DNA from: Luzula sylvatica | Lineage: Eukaryota; Streptophyta; Magnoliopsida; Poales; Juncaceae | DNA: 64,000 bases | Reading direction: 5' to 3' | Assembly: GCA_946800325.1 (NCBI GenBank) | Contig: OX326961.1 | Span: forward strand, 6,054,655 to 6,118,654 | In this document: piece after piece, positions 44,836 to 55,730 of the stretch | Numbering within the stretch: position 1 is the stretch's first letter | Layout: each line of letters begins with the position of its first letter | Program-made: the position numbers and the translations under genes | The notes under the pieces: model-generated | Databases searched by the model: none | Told to the model about the DNA's origin: nothing | What the model saw: only the letters and a program-made list of their open reading frames with translations

Positions 44836-44844
44836 AATAACTTA

Positions 44845-45250
44845 CATCCTAGCATATGGCTAGAAATTGGCCTCTGATCTCGTAGCAGCCACAAATCGGC
44901 TTCAATTCAGCGTTTCTTATGATTTGCTCGATCGATTTCTTTTCTGGCAGAGCAAGAGAAGAAGAATGGCTGGTTTCTGAGAACAAAAGGCGATGGAGAA
45001 GAAGCCCAGTCGATTGTAGCAGCGAGATTCACCATATAATATCTAGTTCTATAGTTCACGAGTTCCATTGTAGGGGAGGGGAGAAGAGGAGAAGAGAGGG
45101 GGTTTCTTTGAGGGAGAGAATGAATTAGGCGGGAGAATAGAGAAGAAAAGGGAGGCCTCACGAGTTATAAATTTATTTATTTATTTTTTGCAAAAAAACT
45201 CTTAGGCATTCACGAGTTATAAATAGATGTACTCAATAGCGGTGTTAAAA
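44845..45250 (-). promoter_or_regulatory. Promoter and 5' leader exon of an unidentified minus-strand gene
   Basis: On the minus strand, TATAAATTATTTTAACACCG lies upstream of a CT-rich leader (about 45150-45060). A small frame MELVNYRTRYYMVNLA follows, then more exon, ending at a strong donor (TAGGAT|GTAAGTTATTC) near 44845. The leader with intron-1 donor is typical of a plant gene 5' exon. The TATAAATT to leader segment is duplicated at 3879-4036. No downstream coding exon was recognised, so the gene may be non-coding or broken. Confidence 0.45.
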
Positions 45251-46130
45251 TAATTTATATTTTCCTTCAACTCGGTGTTCAGATTATGAGTTATGCACCA
45301 TATAGAAAGACACTCTAATTTCATTCATTGAATTGAGATCCGAGTTCATGGTATTTATAAAAAGATTTTGCTAACGTTGTAATTAGATACGTCAACATTA
45401 TGTTTAAGATTTTGTTACCGTCAGAGATTGGATTATGTTCCGTCCTAGATTTGGTAATGTTAGTAATTATAAAAAGTAACCCTTGAAATTAAGAATAGAA
45501 ATTTTATATTATAATTGTTGCCATTAAAAATGGACCATAGAATTAAAACATGCTACTCATTAAATTTTAGATTACATTAATGTTAATAATCCACTAGTTT
45601 TTTTTATTTATCATTTCATCCTTAATTATAAGTTTTGAAAATTGGAACAGATCTTCTCAATTGAAGTTATTACTTCTTAATTAGCAAGTAAATAAAAAGT
45701 TGTTCGAAAATATGAAATATACAGTGCTTTATAAAACAAAATACCATGTTAAAATATATTAATACATTGTTCTGAAATAATCTATTATGTATAAAACGTT
45801 TGATTATAAAGCAAAATGATATTAATTTAAATCATAAATATTAACCAATTATCATATTAAGAATTGTTTACTATACATAAATATTTGGTTATAATATTGA
45901 AAGTAACAATATAACATGAGTTTATCATAACCTTTACATTACGATTGTACCGTTAAGGTACAATGTGGTTCTTGTCGAATTGGTATTGATTTAAACCGAA
46001 GACATTTTGATTTTGTTTTGATCTTCTTTTGGAGATAATTATTACAAGACATTCATGTTAAAAGTCAGATTACGAAGGCAAAATTCTTTTTCATTTGGTT
46101 AATTTCTTTTACGAAGTATTTTCTAATAAC
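45251..46130. other. No gene recognised
   Basis: AT-rich DNA. Confidence 0.5.
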
Positions 46131-46164
46131 TAATAAGTTTTATCTCCTCACATCGATTCCTTTC

Positions 46165-46345
46165 AATCTAACCCAATTACGCCACATCAGCGTAGAGCAG
46201 TTCTGGAGAGTTTTGTATTTAATTCCATGGACTTCGTTCGATCAAATGGAGTCTCGTTGGAAATCTTCTCCGCGGGAAATCAAGCTTTAGCAATAATGTT
46301 CACTAGCACATCATCCTCAAAGTATCCCCTCTCGAGCCCTTTAAT
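46165..46345 (-). pseudogene. Coding-like fragment, unknown family
   Basis: Minus strand: GLERGYFEDDVLVNIIAKA is followed by a TGA, then in the same frame FPAEKISNETPFDRTKSME. The single stop between two protein-like halves suggests a decayed exon. No family is recognised. Confidence 0.3.
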
Positions 46346-46634
46346 GTAATGAATATATATTAGAAAAACATAAATACTGAGGAGGGTCTATTTGTGATTC
46401 GTGCAAACTATGAGGGGCCAAAAGTAAATATTTTAGCTTTAACATGGCCACTATATCTATAATCAAGCAAGATAAATATACACAAACAATCGTCTTATTT
46501 TGCCAGCTAGGCCGCTTTTGATAGCATGAAATGAATTAATGCTATCAATTTTTAAACCGTTAGATTTATATCATGATTCTTTTAAGATCAAGATGGAATG
46601 GAGAATTAACACTGTTTTCTCCTTTAAAAGACAT

Positions 46635-46795
46635 GGAGTAAGATCTAATCTAAATCAATTCTAAAGCTTGGTAAATTTTATAGCTCTCTAGAGTTGTAAT
46701 GTGATTACAAAACATGATTATAGGATCTAAATTAATTCTAAAGTTTGGTTAATTTTGTACCTCTTTAGATTCGTAATTTGATTATGAAATATATG
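46635..46795. repeat. Tandem duplication, about 81-bp unit
   Basis: GATCTAATCTAAATCAATTC...AAGCTTGGTAAATTTT and GATCTAAATTAATTCTAAAG...TTTGGTTAATTTT are diverged adjacent copies. Confidence 0.65.
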
Positions 46796-47281
46796 TTCAC
46801 GTTTGTGCTAAATATTCATATTCAAAAACACAACAAGCTTCTTTAAATTGATATAATTTCTTGGAGCAAGTAAATTTATATCACATTTATATGTTATAAA
46901 TGACACTTAAATATGAAAAAAAAAATGAATTATTTGATTTCATTTGTTTTATATGCAGAAAGTTTGTTGATATTATGTGATATTATTTGAAAAGATAATT
47001 ATAATGTAACATATGTTTGTCTTCGGTATGAACATTAAAATGATGCTAATACCTCAATATATGTATGATTATTTGAACAAATTATAAGGAATGAAATTTC
47101 ATTCATTAAATTATGTGACGAGTGCATCATGTATGTGCATTTTATTTTGGGTAGATAAATAAATTCACATTAATAGGTGCTAATCATTTGTAGATTGGTA
47201 ACCTGCACAAATATAAAGCATTAAATTTTCAGTTTTAATGTTGCCATCATTGAGTGGCTAACAACTGTTATTTTCCAACTT
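46796..47281. other. No gene recognised
   Basis: AT-rich DNA. Confidence 0.5.
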
Positions 47282-47290
47282 TATTTCCAT

Positions 47291-47462
47291 GGGTAGTGAT
47301 TCGGACAGGAACGTTTTTTATGGTCACAGGAAATTAATTCCTGCAACAATAAAATTTGTTCCTGTCCCAATCATTCTCTCATTATTTTTGATTCGGACAG
47401 GAATAATTTTGATGGTTGCAGGAATTCAACCATCAAAATTGTTCCTGTCCGAATCACTACCC
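47291..47462. mobile_element. Mutator-type MITE built of two hairpins, 9-bp target duplication
   Basis: A 172-bp element. GGGTAGTGATTCGGACAGGA at the left and TCCTGTCCGAATCACTACCC at the right are perfect inverted ends. It consists of two successive hairpins, each closed by GATTCGGACAGGAA / TTCCTGTCC(C/G)AATCA arms. The flanks are identical 9-mers TATTTCCAT (47282-47290 and 47463-47471). No coding capacity. Confidence 0.95.
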
Positions 47463-47557
47463 TATTTCCATGTGAAACAAAAACGAAAGGAAATAAATGT
47501 AATTTTCTTAAATTGGATTAAATTTGTACTAGTGGTTAGGATATGCACTTGCCATTA

Positions 47558-48131
47558 GGAGGGTGTTCGGCAATCATATAATAGCAAGGAATAGAGGAAT
47601 AAGTAATTTAATCCTTCCTATTCCCGCCGAACAAGATGAGAAAAACAAGGAATAAATAGGTAGATTAGTGAAATTAGCTTCTTCCAAGTAAAACATGGAA
47701 TTTGACTATTCCATGGATTAAACAAATTTTATTGACAAAAATATCCTTGACTATTCCTTTGTTTGCTTACGTGACATTAACTGATAATACATATTTATTA
47801 TATATTTTTTCCTCCTCATTCCTCCTTTCGCGTTTGCTTTTCTTTCCAAGAAATCGAATAATTATTTGAATCGTTATTTTTTATTATTATCATGGTACTT
47901 GTTTCATTAATTAAAATAATTCATTTTCATTTTATTGTTATGATATTTGTTATATGCTTATTAAGTTGTTAAATTTGATTAAGGATAATTTGGTCATTAG
48001 TTATTATTTATATATTTTAAACAAATAATTCTATTCCATTGATATCACCGAACGTTGTTGAAATATAGTTGAATAGAAACTATTCTCAATTTATTTATTC
48101 CTCTATTCTTTGTATTGCCGAACAAACCCTA
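47558..48131. mobile_element. MITE with GGGTGTTCGGCAAT-type termini
   Basis: The left GGAGGGTGTTCGGCAATC plus AATAGAGGAATAA pairs with the right (reverse complement AGGGTTTGTTCGGCAATAC plus AATAGAGGAATAA). The interior repeats GGAATAG/CTATTCC. The termini resemble plant Harbinger- or hAT-like MITEs. A target duplication could not be fixed, so the superfamily is open. Confidence 0.7.
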
Positions 48132-48420
48132 GATGAAGACACAAAATCAAATTTGATTAATGTCACGACAGTATAATTTCAAACTAGACCACTGAAAAAA
48201 AATAATGTTCATTTAACATTTCATGGCAACACTGACACACACACATAACTGCATATATCCTATGTATAATGTACATGAGTACGTTTCAGCTACTCAAAAG
48301 AGTTGAATGAGTTATATGATGAACACTAATATTATGCTCCAAAATGTGTGTGCAATAAGATAATTATTAATTACTGGTGCAATTGTAAGCAACAACATAT
48401 GAATGATACTATTAAAAATT

Positions 48421-48570
48421 GGGAAATTATACCGTGCCCCTCAAACCCACTCCAACACCCTCTATCCGTACACTCTCCCTCAATTAACAATTAATCTCCC
48501 ACTCAATTAACCCAATCACACTCAATTATCAGTTAATGAATATTAATTCTTAATGGTTAATTCACAGTAA
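48421..48570. mobile_element. MITE terminal fragment
   Basis: GGGAAATTATACCGTGCCCC plus TCAAACCCACTCC resembles the right terminus of the nested MITE at 49401-49692 (reverse complement GGGAAATTTTACTCTTCCCC plus CCAAACCCACTCC). CAATTAACAATTAAT repeats follow. No partner end was seen. Confidence 0.4.
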
Positions 48571-48883
48571 ATGACCGCTTAAAATTTTTAAAGTATCATT
48601 AGCATATAAAAAAAATTTAATTTCCATATATATATATATATATTTCGAGTCCTCATTTTGATTCCGGCTATGAACCGTTGATTCAATCGTGATGGTGACT
48701 GAGATTTATTCCAAAATATAAATTTTACTCTGCCCATTTGCTGCTCAGGATTTGTGACTCCTATTTAATTTTCGGATCCGTTGACCTGCCTAAAAAAGTT
48801 GATTATATGCTATTGCCTTCTTTGCACATCAAATCTTTCCATTTTTTCTTTCTCGCATGCCTTGTTGTAAGTTGTAATTGTAC

Positions 48884-48904
48884 TCTCTCTCTCTCTCTCT
48901 CTCT
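48884..48904. repeat. (CT)n microsatellite
   Basis: Ten CT dinucleotides. Confidence 0.95.
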
Positions 48905-48989
48905 CATGGTTTTTTGGAAGGGTGTGGAACTTGTCCGGTGATCATTGGACCAAATTTCATCCGTGCACACCTTAAACCATTGGATCTCA

Positions 48990-49270
48990 TCACGATAGAT
49001 GCTGATTTGATCGAATTTAACCTCGCTGTTAACTTTTTCAAAAGACCGTCTGAGTCAAAAAATAGAAGTTCCTCAACTTTTTCCCATTTAAACAATACAA
49101 ACTTAGCATGTTCATTTCCGACAACTCTCCCTTATGATTAATAGTAAAGGAAGTAGGATTTGAAAATTTTGTTTCCTGAAAGCAACATACATTAACAGAA
49201 GCTTCCCTAATGAAAATCTTAACCATATTACATTTTTCGCGTTGACCTAAACCGCGAACATTTCATGATA
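48990..49270 (-). pseudogene. LINE ORF2 N-terminus: AP-endonuclease start
   Basis: Minus strand: NVRGLGQREKCNMVK continues to VNVCCFQETKFSNPT (QETK at about 49168-49179). NVRGLG and C-(L/F)-QETK are the first two conserved blocks of the L1-type apurinic endonuclease that nicks target DNA. A base loss just before NVRGLG puts the ATG near 49267 out of frame, and frame changes follow QETK. It continues the LINE remnant at 49700-50360, which is split from it by a spacer and a nested MITE. Confidence 0.8.
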
Positions 49271-49400
49271 TTATGCTTATATGATTCATAAAATACTTAA
49301 TAAAAAGAAAATGATAATCCCTACTAATTAGGGTATGAACTTGGACCCAATAATGTTGGCCGAAGTATTAACAAAAGGTGCAGCTATCCCCTTTCATTAA

Positions 49401-49692
49401 GGGAGCATATATGGAACCCCCCAGATCCACTTCCGCATCCACGATCTGGGGGGTTTTGATTCGCCTCCCAATTTGTGTACCCAAGATTGTATTAACCATC
49501 AATTAAAATTTTTAATTTTTGTTAATAAATAGTACAATTGAATTAACCGTTAATTAACTTTGAATTGGTCGTTAATTAAAATTTGAATTAACCATCAATT
49601 GAATTTTTTGGGTGCAATTTGGGGATGGGAATTTCCCCCCAACCCATATCGTGGGTGCGGGAGTGGGTTTGGGGGGAAGAGTAAAATTTCCC
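49401..49692. mobile_element. Nested MITE inside the LINE remnant
   Basis: A 292-bp element. The left GGGAGCATATATGGAACCCC plus CCAGATCCACTTCCGCATCC and the right (reverse complement GGGAAATTTTACTCTTCCCC plus CCAAACCCACTCCCGCACCC) are inverted termini with CCCCCC...GGGGGG inner hairpins. The flanks share TTCATTAA (49393-49400 and 49693-49700), 8 bp exact and 8 of 9 if one more base is counted. hAT or Mutator is therefore undecided. The interior repeats AATTAACCATCAATT. Confidence 0.85.
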
Positions 49693-49699
49693 TTCATTA

Positions 49700-50365
49700 A
49701 TTAACATCGACAATAGAGGCTTCTTTGTATGATCTCCCTCCAGAACTTGAACTTGTCCTTGTTCTATTGCCACATCCTCTAGCCCATCCATTGCTCCGAT
49801 ATTAGTGTCTTCCAAAGGTATATCAATATCTATATGACATAAATCTCTATTACTAAATTTTTCTATTTTCCCAAATGCATCTTTAGTTGTGTCTAAATTC
49901 TCAATATTAGTAGAATGTAAAGCATGCTTATTGATAATTCCACAAAAGGTTTGAACATCGGATATTACTTCCAAAGACAATTCTTTAGGGTTTAGCATGT
50001 GAAGATTCAGTACATTTAGTAAATTAGCCTCCTTCAGATTTTTTTTAGTTTGTGTATTAAGTATGTTTCGAGGACGTTGTGTTTTAATAATTGGTCTCGT
50101 CCATCTGAATTTTTCTTTACTTTTCTAATAGGATTTGATTTTCTGTTTGATATTGTACTAATTTTGGATTGCTTTTTGGTAATCAAAATGGTATCAATGC
50201 GTTTTATTTTATTGTATAAAGGAGATGTAGTTGTACCTTCATAATAGCCTAGCCTAGAAGATCATCTTCGAGCCCGTCAGCGTAATCGTCAAGATTATGA
50301 TCCCCTGAATTCCTCATAATATTCATCCAAAGCCTTCTCAGCCTCTGTTATTTCGTTTTCATTTT
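49700..50365 (-). pseudogene. LINE ORF1-like C-terminal region
   Basis: Minus strand, upstream of the endonuclease block: ENENEITEAEKALDEYYEE (about 50355-50300), then in another frame SPLYNKIKRIDTILITKKQ and GRDQLLKHNVLETY, then after one more shift MLNPKELSLEVISDVQTF through HIDIDIPLEDTNIGAMDG to LLSMLINE (49998-49700). The position directly before an L1 endonuclease start, and the low-complexity polar composition, fit the end of LINE ORF1. No zinc knuckle is visible. Two or more frameshifts are present. Confidence 0.6.
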
Positions 50366-50699
50366 CGGTGATATTATGGTGATATTTCGTTGTCATTAAT
50401 TTTTGAACCTTGATCTTTGGGATGCTCGGTGTGGCCCATTGGCTGAATTGAGAGTGGTTTATTATTCATCAATCATCAATCATCATAGCTTGCTCGACTT
50501 TGTTCATATCCAAATGCTTTGGATTTTCTACCAGCTTGCCTTTTCCTTTATCTTAATGCTTGAATTGAGAGTGGTTTATTTACTTTATTATTCATCAACC
50601 TATTTATTTTTTTGCCTTTTGCAGTTTTAATGGACAATGGCTTCGTTTGAAGGCAAAAATGATAGAACTCTAGTCGTTCAAAATCTATTTTAACTTACA
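50366..50699. other. No gene recognised; short duplication
   Basis: GAATTGAGAGTGGTTTATT is repeated at about 50446 and 50562, with TTATTCATCAA after each. Confidence 0.6.
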
Positions 50700-51006
50700 T
50701 TTGGAGTTGGGGAATTTTTGAAAAACTCCCTAATTTTTTTGAGATTTGTCAAAAACCCTCTAATTTTTGGATTTATTAAAAAAGCCCCTAAAATTTAAGT
50801 TTCATTCTTCAAAAATCCCCTACTAGTGTTAACTCTAACATTCCATCCAATTTTCTTTTTTTTGGAACAAAAATATCCTTATTAATTTTTTTATATAAAT
50901 TTTTTTATTCAATAAAAATTAATAAATACATAAATAAATTAAATATTTCGTGTTATTATACTAAAAATTGTTTATGATAATATTTTACAACACAAGTTTA
51001 TATTTT

Positions 51007-51030
51007 AATATATATATATATATATATATA

Positions 51031-51107
<77 letters not shown>
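51007..51107. repeat. (TA)n then (GA)n microsatellites
   Basis: TA tracts at 51007-51072, interrupted once by TTTTAA, pass directly into about 17 GA units. Confidence 0.97.
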
Positions 51108-51109
<2 letters not shown>

Positions 51110-51224
51110 ACTAAATAACTTGTACAAGTTATACTTGTTTTTTGCTTGTAATTTTAGTCCGTTTGATTTGCTTTAAGATGTGTGCACGTTAAAAGAATAA
51201 ACGCGCTCTGTTAATTAAACTTTT

Positions 51225-51605
51225 CTCCCGTTAAAAGATTAGCTCCAATTTTCTCTCTTCCCTGTCCCTCGTCTTCTCTCTTGGAATCCACCGAAGAAGC
51301 AGCTCTCTTCTCTTCGAATATCCACCGAAGTAGCAGCTCTCTTCTCTTCTTCTCTTCGAATATCCACCGAAGGAAACCGAAGAAAGCTCTTTTCCACTTC
51401 TCAATCGTGAGAATAGGGATTCCACGAAAACCACTGCTCTCTCTCTTTCGCTGGTGCTAATCGAGTTCAAAATAGGGCTCATTATATGCTGGACGAGGCT
51501 ACAGTTACGACTCTTAACTTACAATGAGGAGTATGAGTGTCGTAAGCTATTGGGTCAGAATAGTGAAGAGGAATTCCCCCACTGTCATCTTTTTGTGAAT
51601 TTTCA
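51225..51605 (+). pseudogene. Captured gene 5' end, plus strand, inside the Pack-MULE
   Basis: A pyrimidine-rich leader with three copies of ATCCACCGAAG...AGCTCTCTTCTC (about 51286, 51321, 51361) precedes a coding-like stretch. On plus this reads TYNEEYECRKLLGQNSEEE and FPHCHLFVNFQ, ending at a possible junction TTTTCAG near 51608. The minus strand also has an open coding-like frame here (GGIPLHYSDPIAYDTHTP), so the true sense is unsure. Placement just inside one terminus is typical of captured 5' gene ends. Host gene not recognised. Confidence 0.4.
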
Positions 51606-51718
51606 GATGACTTTAAGTATTATGTTTATGTTGTTTATGCACAAATCAATCACATTTTTCTTTTTTTCCTTTTTGGACTTCATCGCCGATGTTAACTTGA
51701 TTTTGTTACTTGAGTGCA

Positions 51719-52060
51719 GGCCAGTGCACCACACATGTTCGACTAAATGCTCCTCATGACTCTGTAGAATGGTACTCAACTTAATTTGTAGAATATGAAT
51801 ATCACCATTCCTTCAAACATTCTTCTGAGAATTTTGCAAAAGTTCCCTGTGATAGTGTGTTCTTTTCATGTAGAAATAGGTTGATTTCATAGATGATGTA
51901 TCGAATTGAATTTTGTTATTCTTTCACTACAGGTTAGTGTATAGCATGTGTTCGACTAAATGCTCCTCAAGTCCTCATGCTTTATAGAATGGCATAATTT
52001 ATGGGATACGAATATCATCGTTCCTTCAAAAAAAATTGTGATATCTTACAAAAGATTCAT
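51719..52060. repeat. Tandem duplication, about 213-bp period
   Basis: CAGG(C/T)(C/T)AGTG(C/T)A...CATGTTCGACTAAATGCTCC at about 51719 recurs at 51932 (GTGTTCGACTAAATGCTCC), followed in both by GAATATCA(C/T)C(A/G)TTCCTTCAA. Confidence 0.75.
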
Positions 52061-52437
52061 GTTTATCATGAATTTTCGTCACTTCTCGTTGGTTTGAGGC
52101 GACGGCATCTCCATTGTGGCTGATTTACTACTGTCAGGGAGGGGAGAAAATGTTTTTGTATGTGTGTATGTTGGAAAAGGAATGTGTGTTAAATATGATT
52201 TTGCATTGACATTTGAGGTTGTAAAAATCTGTGTTGGTACCGAAGCTGTGATATATATCGGAATTGAAATGTATGTGTATTTTGTATATTCTAAATGTTG
52301 AAATTGTAACAAATATAATTTTGCATTTATGGATTTATTTGCACTTTTGTATTGTACAAGACTTACTAGCAATTTTTGACTTGTATATGGTTAGTTACTG
52401 TGTATAAATAATATTAATTTGATTAAATCGGTACGGT

Positions 52438-52518
52438 ACCAATTAAAGTTTAAATATCATAACAAACAAAACCTTATTATTGATACCAATTAAAGTTTAA
52501 GTATCATAACAAACAAAA
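52438..52518. repeat. Tandem 47-bp duplication
   Basis: ACCAATTAAAGTTTAA(A/G)TATCATAACAAACAAAA at 52438 and 52485. Confidence 0.85.
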
Positions 52519-52834
52519 TCCAGTTATTAATATGGTACAATACAATCAAGTGGTACCGAACACAAAATTATAACAATTATTTTTTATTCATCTCCAAAGA
52601 ATACAATACGATACAATTTAAATTACAACCAACAATCTCTAATACCACCATATTATGCTCTTATATATAACCCTATCGATTTTAAGCTCGACCCTAACCA
52701 ACTTCAACCCTAATCCTACCCCTGAAAAATTGAACCATAATTTTAAACCTCATACAAAATCTCGACCACATTTACGTCAATCAAAGAGCCTCGCAATCAT
52801 ACTTGAAGAATGTGTATTTAAATTCCCTCCTAAC

Positions 52835-52984
52835 TCACAAACTTTCTGGAACCGCTCTTCTTCGAACACTTAACGAGCAAAGTTCTAGCATACCATCTTC
52901 TTGTTTATTATCGTTATCAAATTGTAGTATGGACCAGTTGATTTTTTTCCTGTCATATCCTCTCAATATGGTGTATCCATGCAC
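52835..52984 (-). pseudogene. Captured internal exon, minus strand, inside the Pack-MULE
   Basis: After an acceptor-like TATAATGTATCAG, the minus strand reads VHGYTILRGYDRKKINWS, then ILQFDNDNKQEDGMLEL and CSLSVRRRAVPESL to a stop. In a shifted frame REFKYTFFKYDCEAL follows. Coding-like composition with intact acceptor implies an exon copied at DNA level. Protein family unknown. It lies downstream of, and in the same orientation as, the first exon at 53325-53425. Confidence 0.5.
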
Positions 52985-53121
52985 CTGATACATTATAAGA
53001 AAAAACTTAAGACCATTTATATGCAGAAAAATATGTAAAAAAAACTCATGCAAGATGTAATATATCAAAATTATAATGTAAATGTACAATCAAATTAGTT
53101 AGTGTGTTGTGTATCATCCTC

Positions 53122-53133
53122 CTCCCCCCCCCC
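53122..53133. repeat. Short poly(C)
   Basis: CTCCTCC followed by about 10 C in otherwise AT-rich DNA. Confidence 0.9.
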
Positions 53134-53324
53134 TTCCCAAATCATTAAGTTTAGCCTTCAATTGATTAGAGCCAATCAACATAAATTCCACAGATTATAG
53201 ACTCAATTAGTATCAATCATCTCAATATTAGTGAGATTCGGACTCAAGTCAGAGCCGATATGACCAAAATAAGCAATTTAATGACTCAATTATCCTCAAT
53301 TAAAAAAGAGAGAGAAATAGGGAC

Positions 53325-53425
53325 CTTTTGAATCGATATGCAGCAAGAAGTGGCAACATAGAGGGATTATATATAGTCATCGGGAGCGCCTTTGTCGCTA
53401 TGGATTTAGGGTTTTCTGAGCTCAT
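53325..53425 (-). pseudogene. Captured first coding exon, minus strand, inside the Pack-MULE
   Basis: An ATG at 53425 opens MSSENPKSIATKALPMTIY, then NPSMLPLLAAYRFK, to a donor AAAAG|GTCCCT at 53325 (33 codons plus two bases). A long CT-rich leader precedes it (53430-53700). The phase does not join cleanly to the exon at 52984, so intervening exons were lost or the frame broke. The sequence reads like a plant gene start with AAACCCTAA telo-box-like motifs in the leader. Not identified. Confidence 0.45.
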
Positions 53426-53545
53426 GTCTGGAGCGCCGCTGCCGCTCGGGAATTAGGATTTTCTGAGCACCCGTCTGGAGCTCCACTGCCGCTCGGGATT
53501 TAGGGTTTGACGAGCTCACGATCTGGAGACGATATGGAGACGATC
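53400..53545 (-). repeat. Three tandem units of about 50 bp in the captured leader
   Basis: GCTC(A/G)...AA(A/T)CC(C/T)TAA(A/T)TCC...GC(G/A)(A/G)C...GGCGCTCC-type units are repeated three times. The putative start codon of the captured exon lies in the third copy. Confidence 0.75.
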
Positions 53546-54183
53546 AGGAGAGGGGTCGAGAGATAGGAGGAAGTAATCCAGAGCTTTGGAGAGGGAAGAG
53601 AAGTGTGGAGCTTTGGAGAGGATCACGAGAGAGAGGGAGAGAGGAAATCCGGAGAGGGGTTCAACTTGAGAGGGAGAGAGGGAGAGTCATGTTTTCACGT
53701 AACTGTTAAACTGTTAAACGGAGTCATCAATATACTTAACGGGAACACTGTTTGCACACATCTTGATGAGATCTGAGGGTTAAGAAATTTCAAGCAAAAT
53801 TTCAAGCAAAATAATTTTATTAAATAAATACTATGTTATATTACAATTTTAGTTTTTTACATGAAACAATTTTATATAAAAATCATATATAAATTATAGA
53901 ATAATATAATAAATATCATAAGATAATATTATAAAATATTATATTGTAAAATATTATTTTCTTATTAATTTATGGAATAAATTTAATTACAAAATAAATT
54001 GTGAAGGGTATTTTAGGGAGAAAAATAATAATTTGGATGAGATGTTAAAGTTAACACTAGTAGGAAATTTTTGAAGAATGAAACTTAGTTTTTAGGAGAT
54101 TTTTGAAGAAATCTAAAAGTTAGGGGGTTTTTGACAAATCCCAAAAAAGCTAGGGATTTTTTCAAGAATTCCCTTTTGGAGTT

Positions 54184-55640
54184 TGTATATAAAATGAAGC
54201 TCCATAATTAACGGCTTCACTTAGTCTTTCAAGATTCACATTCTTGAGCCAAAAAAATATAAAAACGAGGGACTATTTTGAACTTTAGCCCTTCAATTCA
54301 TTCGGAGTTCTATCAAATCTGCATATTATCGAAGAATGACTCCCACAAAATAAATGCACATCGTGCTTGCCTACCTCTTCAAAAAAAAAAAAAAAAATGC
54401 TATTCAAATACCATAATGGGTCAAAAGTAGCATATAGGAGGAAATTAGTTCTATCAAATCTGAATCAATGTTTTTCGTTATTTTATGGCACACACATTAT
54501 GTCTTTTAGGAGAAAATTTATGGACTAATCCAAATCACGAATGAATCTGAATCTGCAACGGGTCAAAACTCAAAATAATCGTGACATTTTATTGAACAAT
54601 TGGCATTCTTCCTTTTTACTTTTATCTTGCTCGAACTGGTATTTCCTTTTGTTTAGTTTCATTGACAAACAAATTCATTTTCATTGAGATTACAATCCAG
54701 TTGCAATTCCCTAGGAAGTTTTTGTGAAAGGTCATCAATTATGGATCCATTAGTTAATTATGGATTTGGATAACTGGATAAATTCAACCAAAAATTTGAG
54801 AGTTTTTGGTTGTTATTTCTAACATAATAGCATCTTCATGCAACATCCATCCAATTTCTTCATGATTGACGAACTGGCTTAAAGCGGTAAATTTGTTAAT
54901 TTGTTAGGTCGTCATGGATAATGATTTAGTTGGGTATTTCTACCCGTTTCAGAGAGCAATGGCCGAGGAAAAAGGTGAAAGAGTTCGAGTTGCTTTTACG
55001 AAGATGCTAATTGGACACTGTAGCAATACACATAAAACATGCAAATCAAAGATTAAATTAACATTATTTCTCATTTCTAGTAAAACTAAGGAAGGAATAT
55101 TTGAAATAGTTATATATACAAATTTAGACAAATACCAAAGTCAGAAATCCGAATAATCGGAACAAAAAAAAAAATCGACCAAAGTAACCAAATCGAAACA
55201 ATTATAATTTTTACAACTTCTCCTTACATATTTGTTTTGCTTTTGAAACCCTCCTTATGTTTACGAAATGGTCCTTGTGTGTGATAGAAACCGACCTCCT
55301 CTTGCTAGAATGGATCCAAATGCTTAGCATATTTGAGATTGCACCAGTATGTAATTTTTTGCACACAAGTAACTTTGGTGTATTTTATCAATAAATAAAG
55401 TAATTTTGAGACAATTTATAGCATATATTTTAGATGGATTTTTTTTTTCTTTTTTTTTAAGAATTTTCATTTATTTTAATGCCTTTTTCAAAAGGACTTA
55501 AAAGAAAGTTTATCGAATACAATTCAAAATGTTATATCTAATTGGTCATATACTCGCGATTAAAATATATATTCTTTATATTATATTTTTTATTTTTAGT
55601 AAATTAAGAAAATTTAGTGGATTTTTTACAAATAAGACCT
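54184..55640. other. No gene recognised
   Basis: AT-rich with an 80-codon plus-strand frame at 54914 (MDNDLVGYFYPFQRAMAEE...) that has no recognised motif, and a minus-strand shadow. Confidence 0.4.
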
Positions 55641-55654
55641 TGAAAAGTGAAAAA

Positions 55655-55730
55655 AATACCTTCTCAATGGCAGCATCGTCGGGAATGACATGATGTAATT
55701 TGACATCAAATGTGCGTCCACGGCTGTACT
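55655..55730 (-). pseudogene. Coding-like exon scrap, unknown family
   Basis: Minus strand: STAVDAHLMSNYIMSFPTM and LPLRR end at a possible GGTATTTTTT donor. The upstream frame carries stops. Not identified. Confidence 0.3.

Larger units (their letters stand above)
50709..54174. mobile_element. Pack-MULE-like element, 3466 bp, with 9-bp target duplication
   Basis: Terminal inverted repeats of about 190 bp: left GGGGAATTTTTGAAAAACTC, right (reverse complement) AGGGAATTCTTGAAAAAATC. Both continue with GATTTGTCAAAAACCC, AAGTTTCATTCTTCAAAAAT and CTACTAGTGTTAAC. The flanks are identical 9-mers TTTGGAGTT (50700-50708 and 54175-54183). No transposase frame lies inside. The interior holds leader-like and exon-like gene parts facing each other from the two ends, plus simple repeats, as in plant Mutator elements that have captured host gene fragments. 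Confidence 0.9.

Noticed and set aside
52079..52372. 97-codon minus-strand frame
   Set aside because: AT-rich, low-complexity translation with no motif; the terminal MEMPSPQTNEK may be a leader frame at most.
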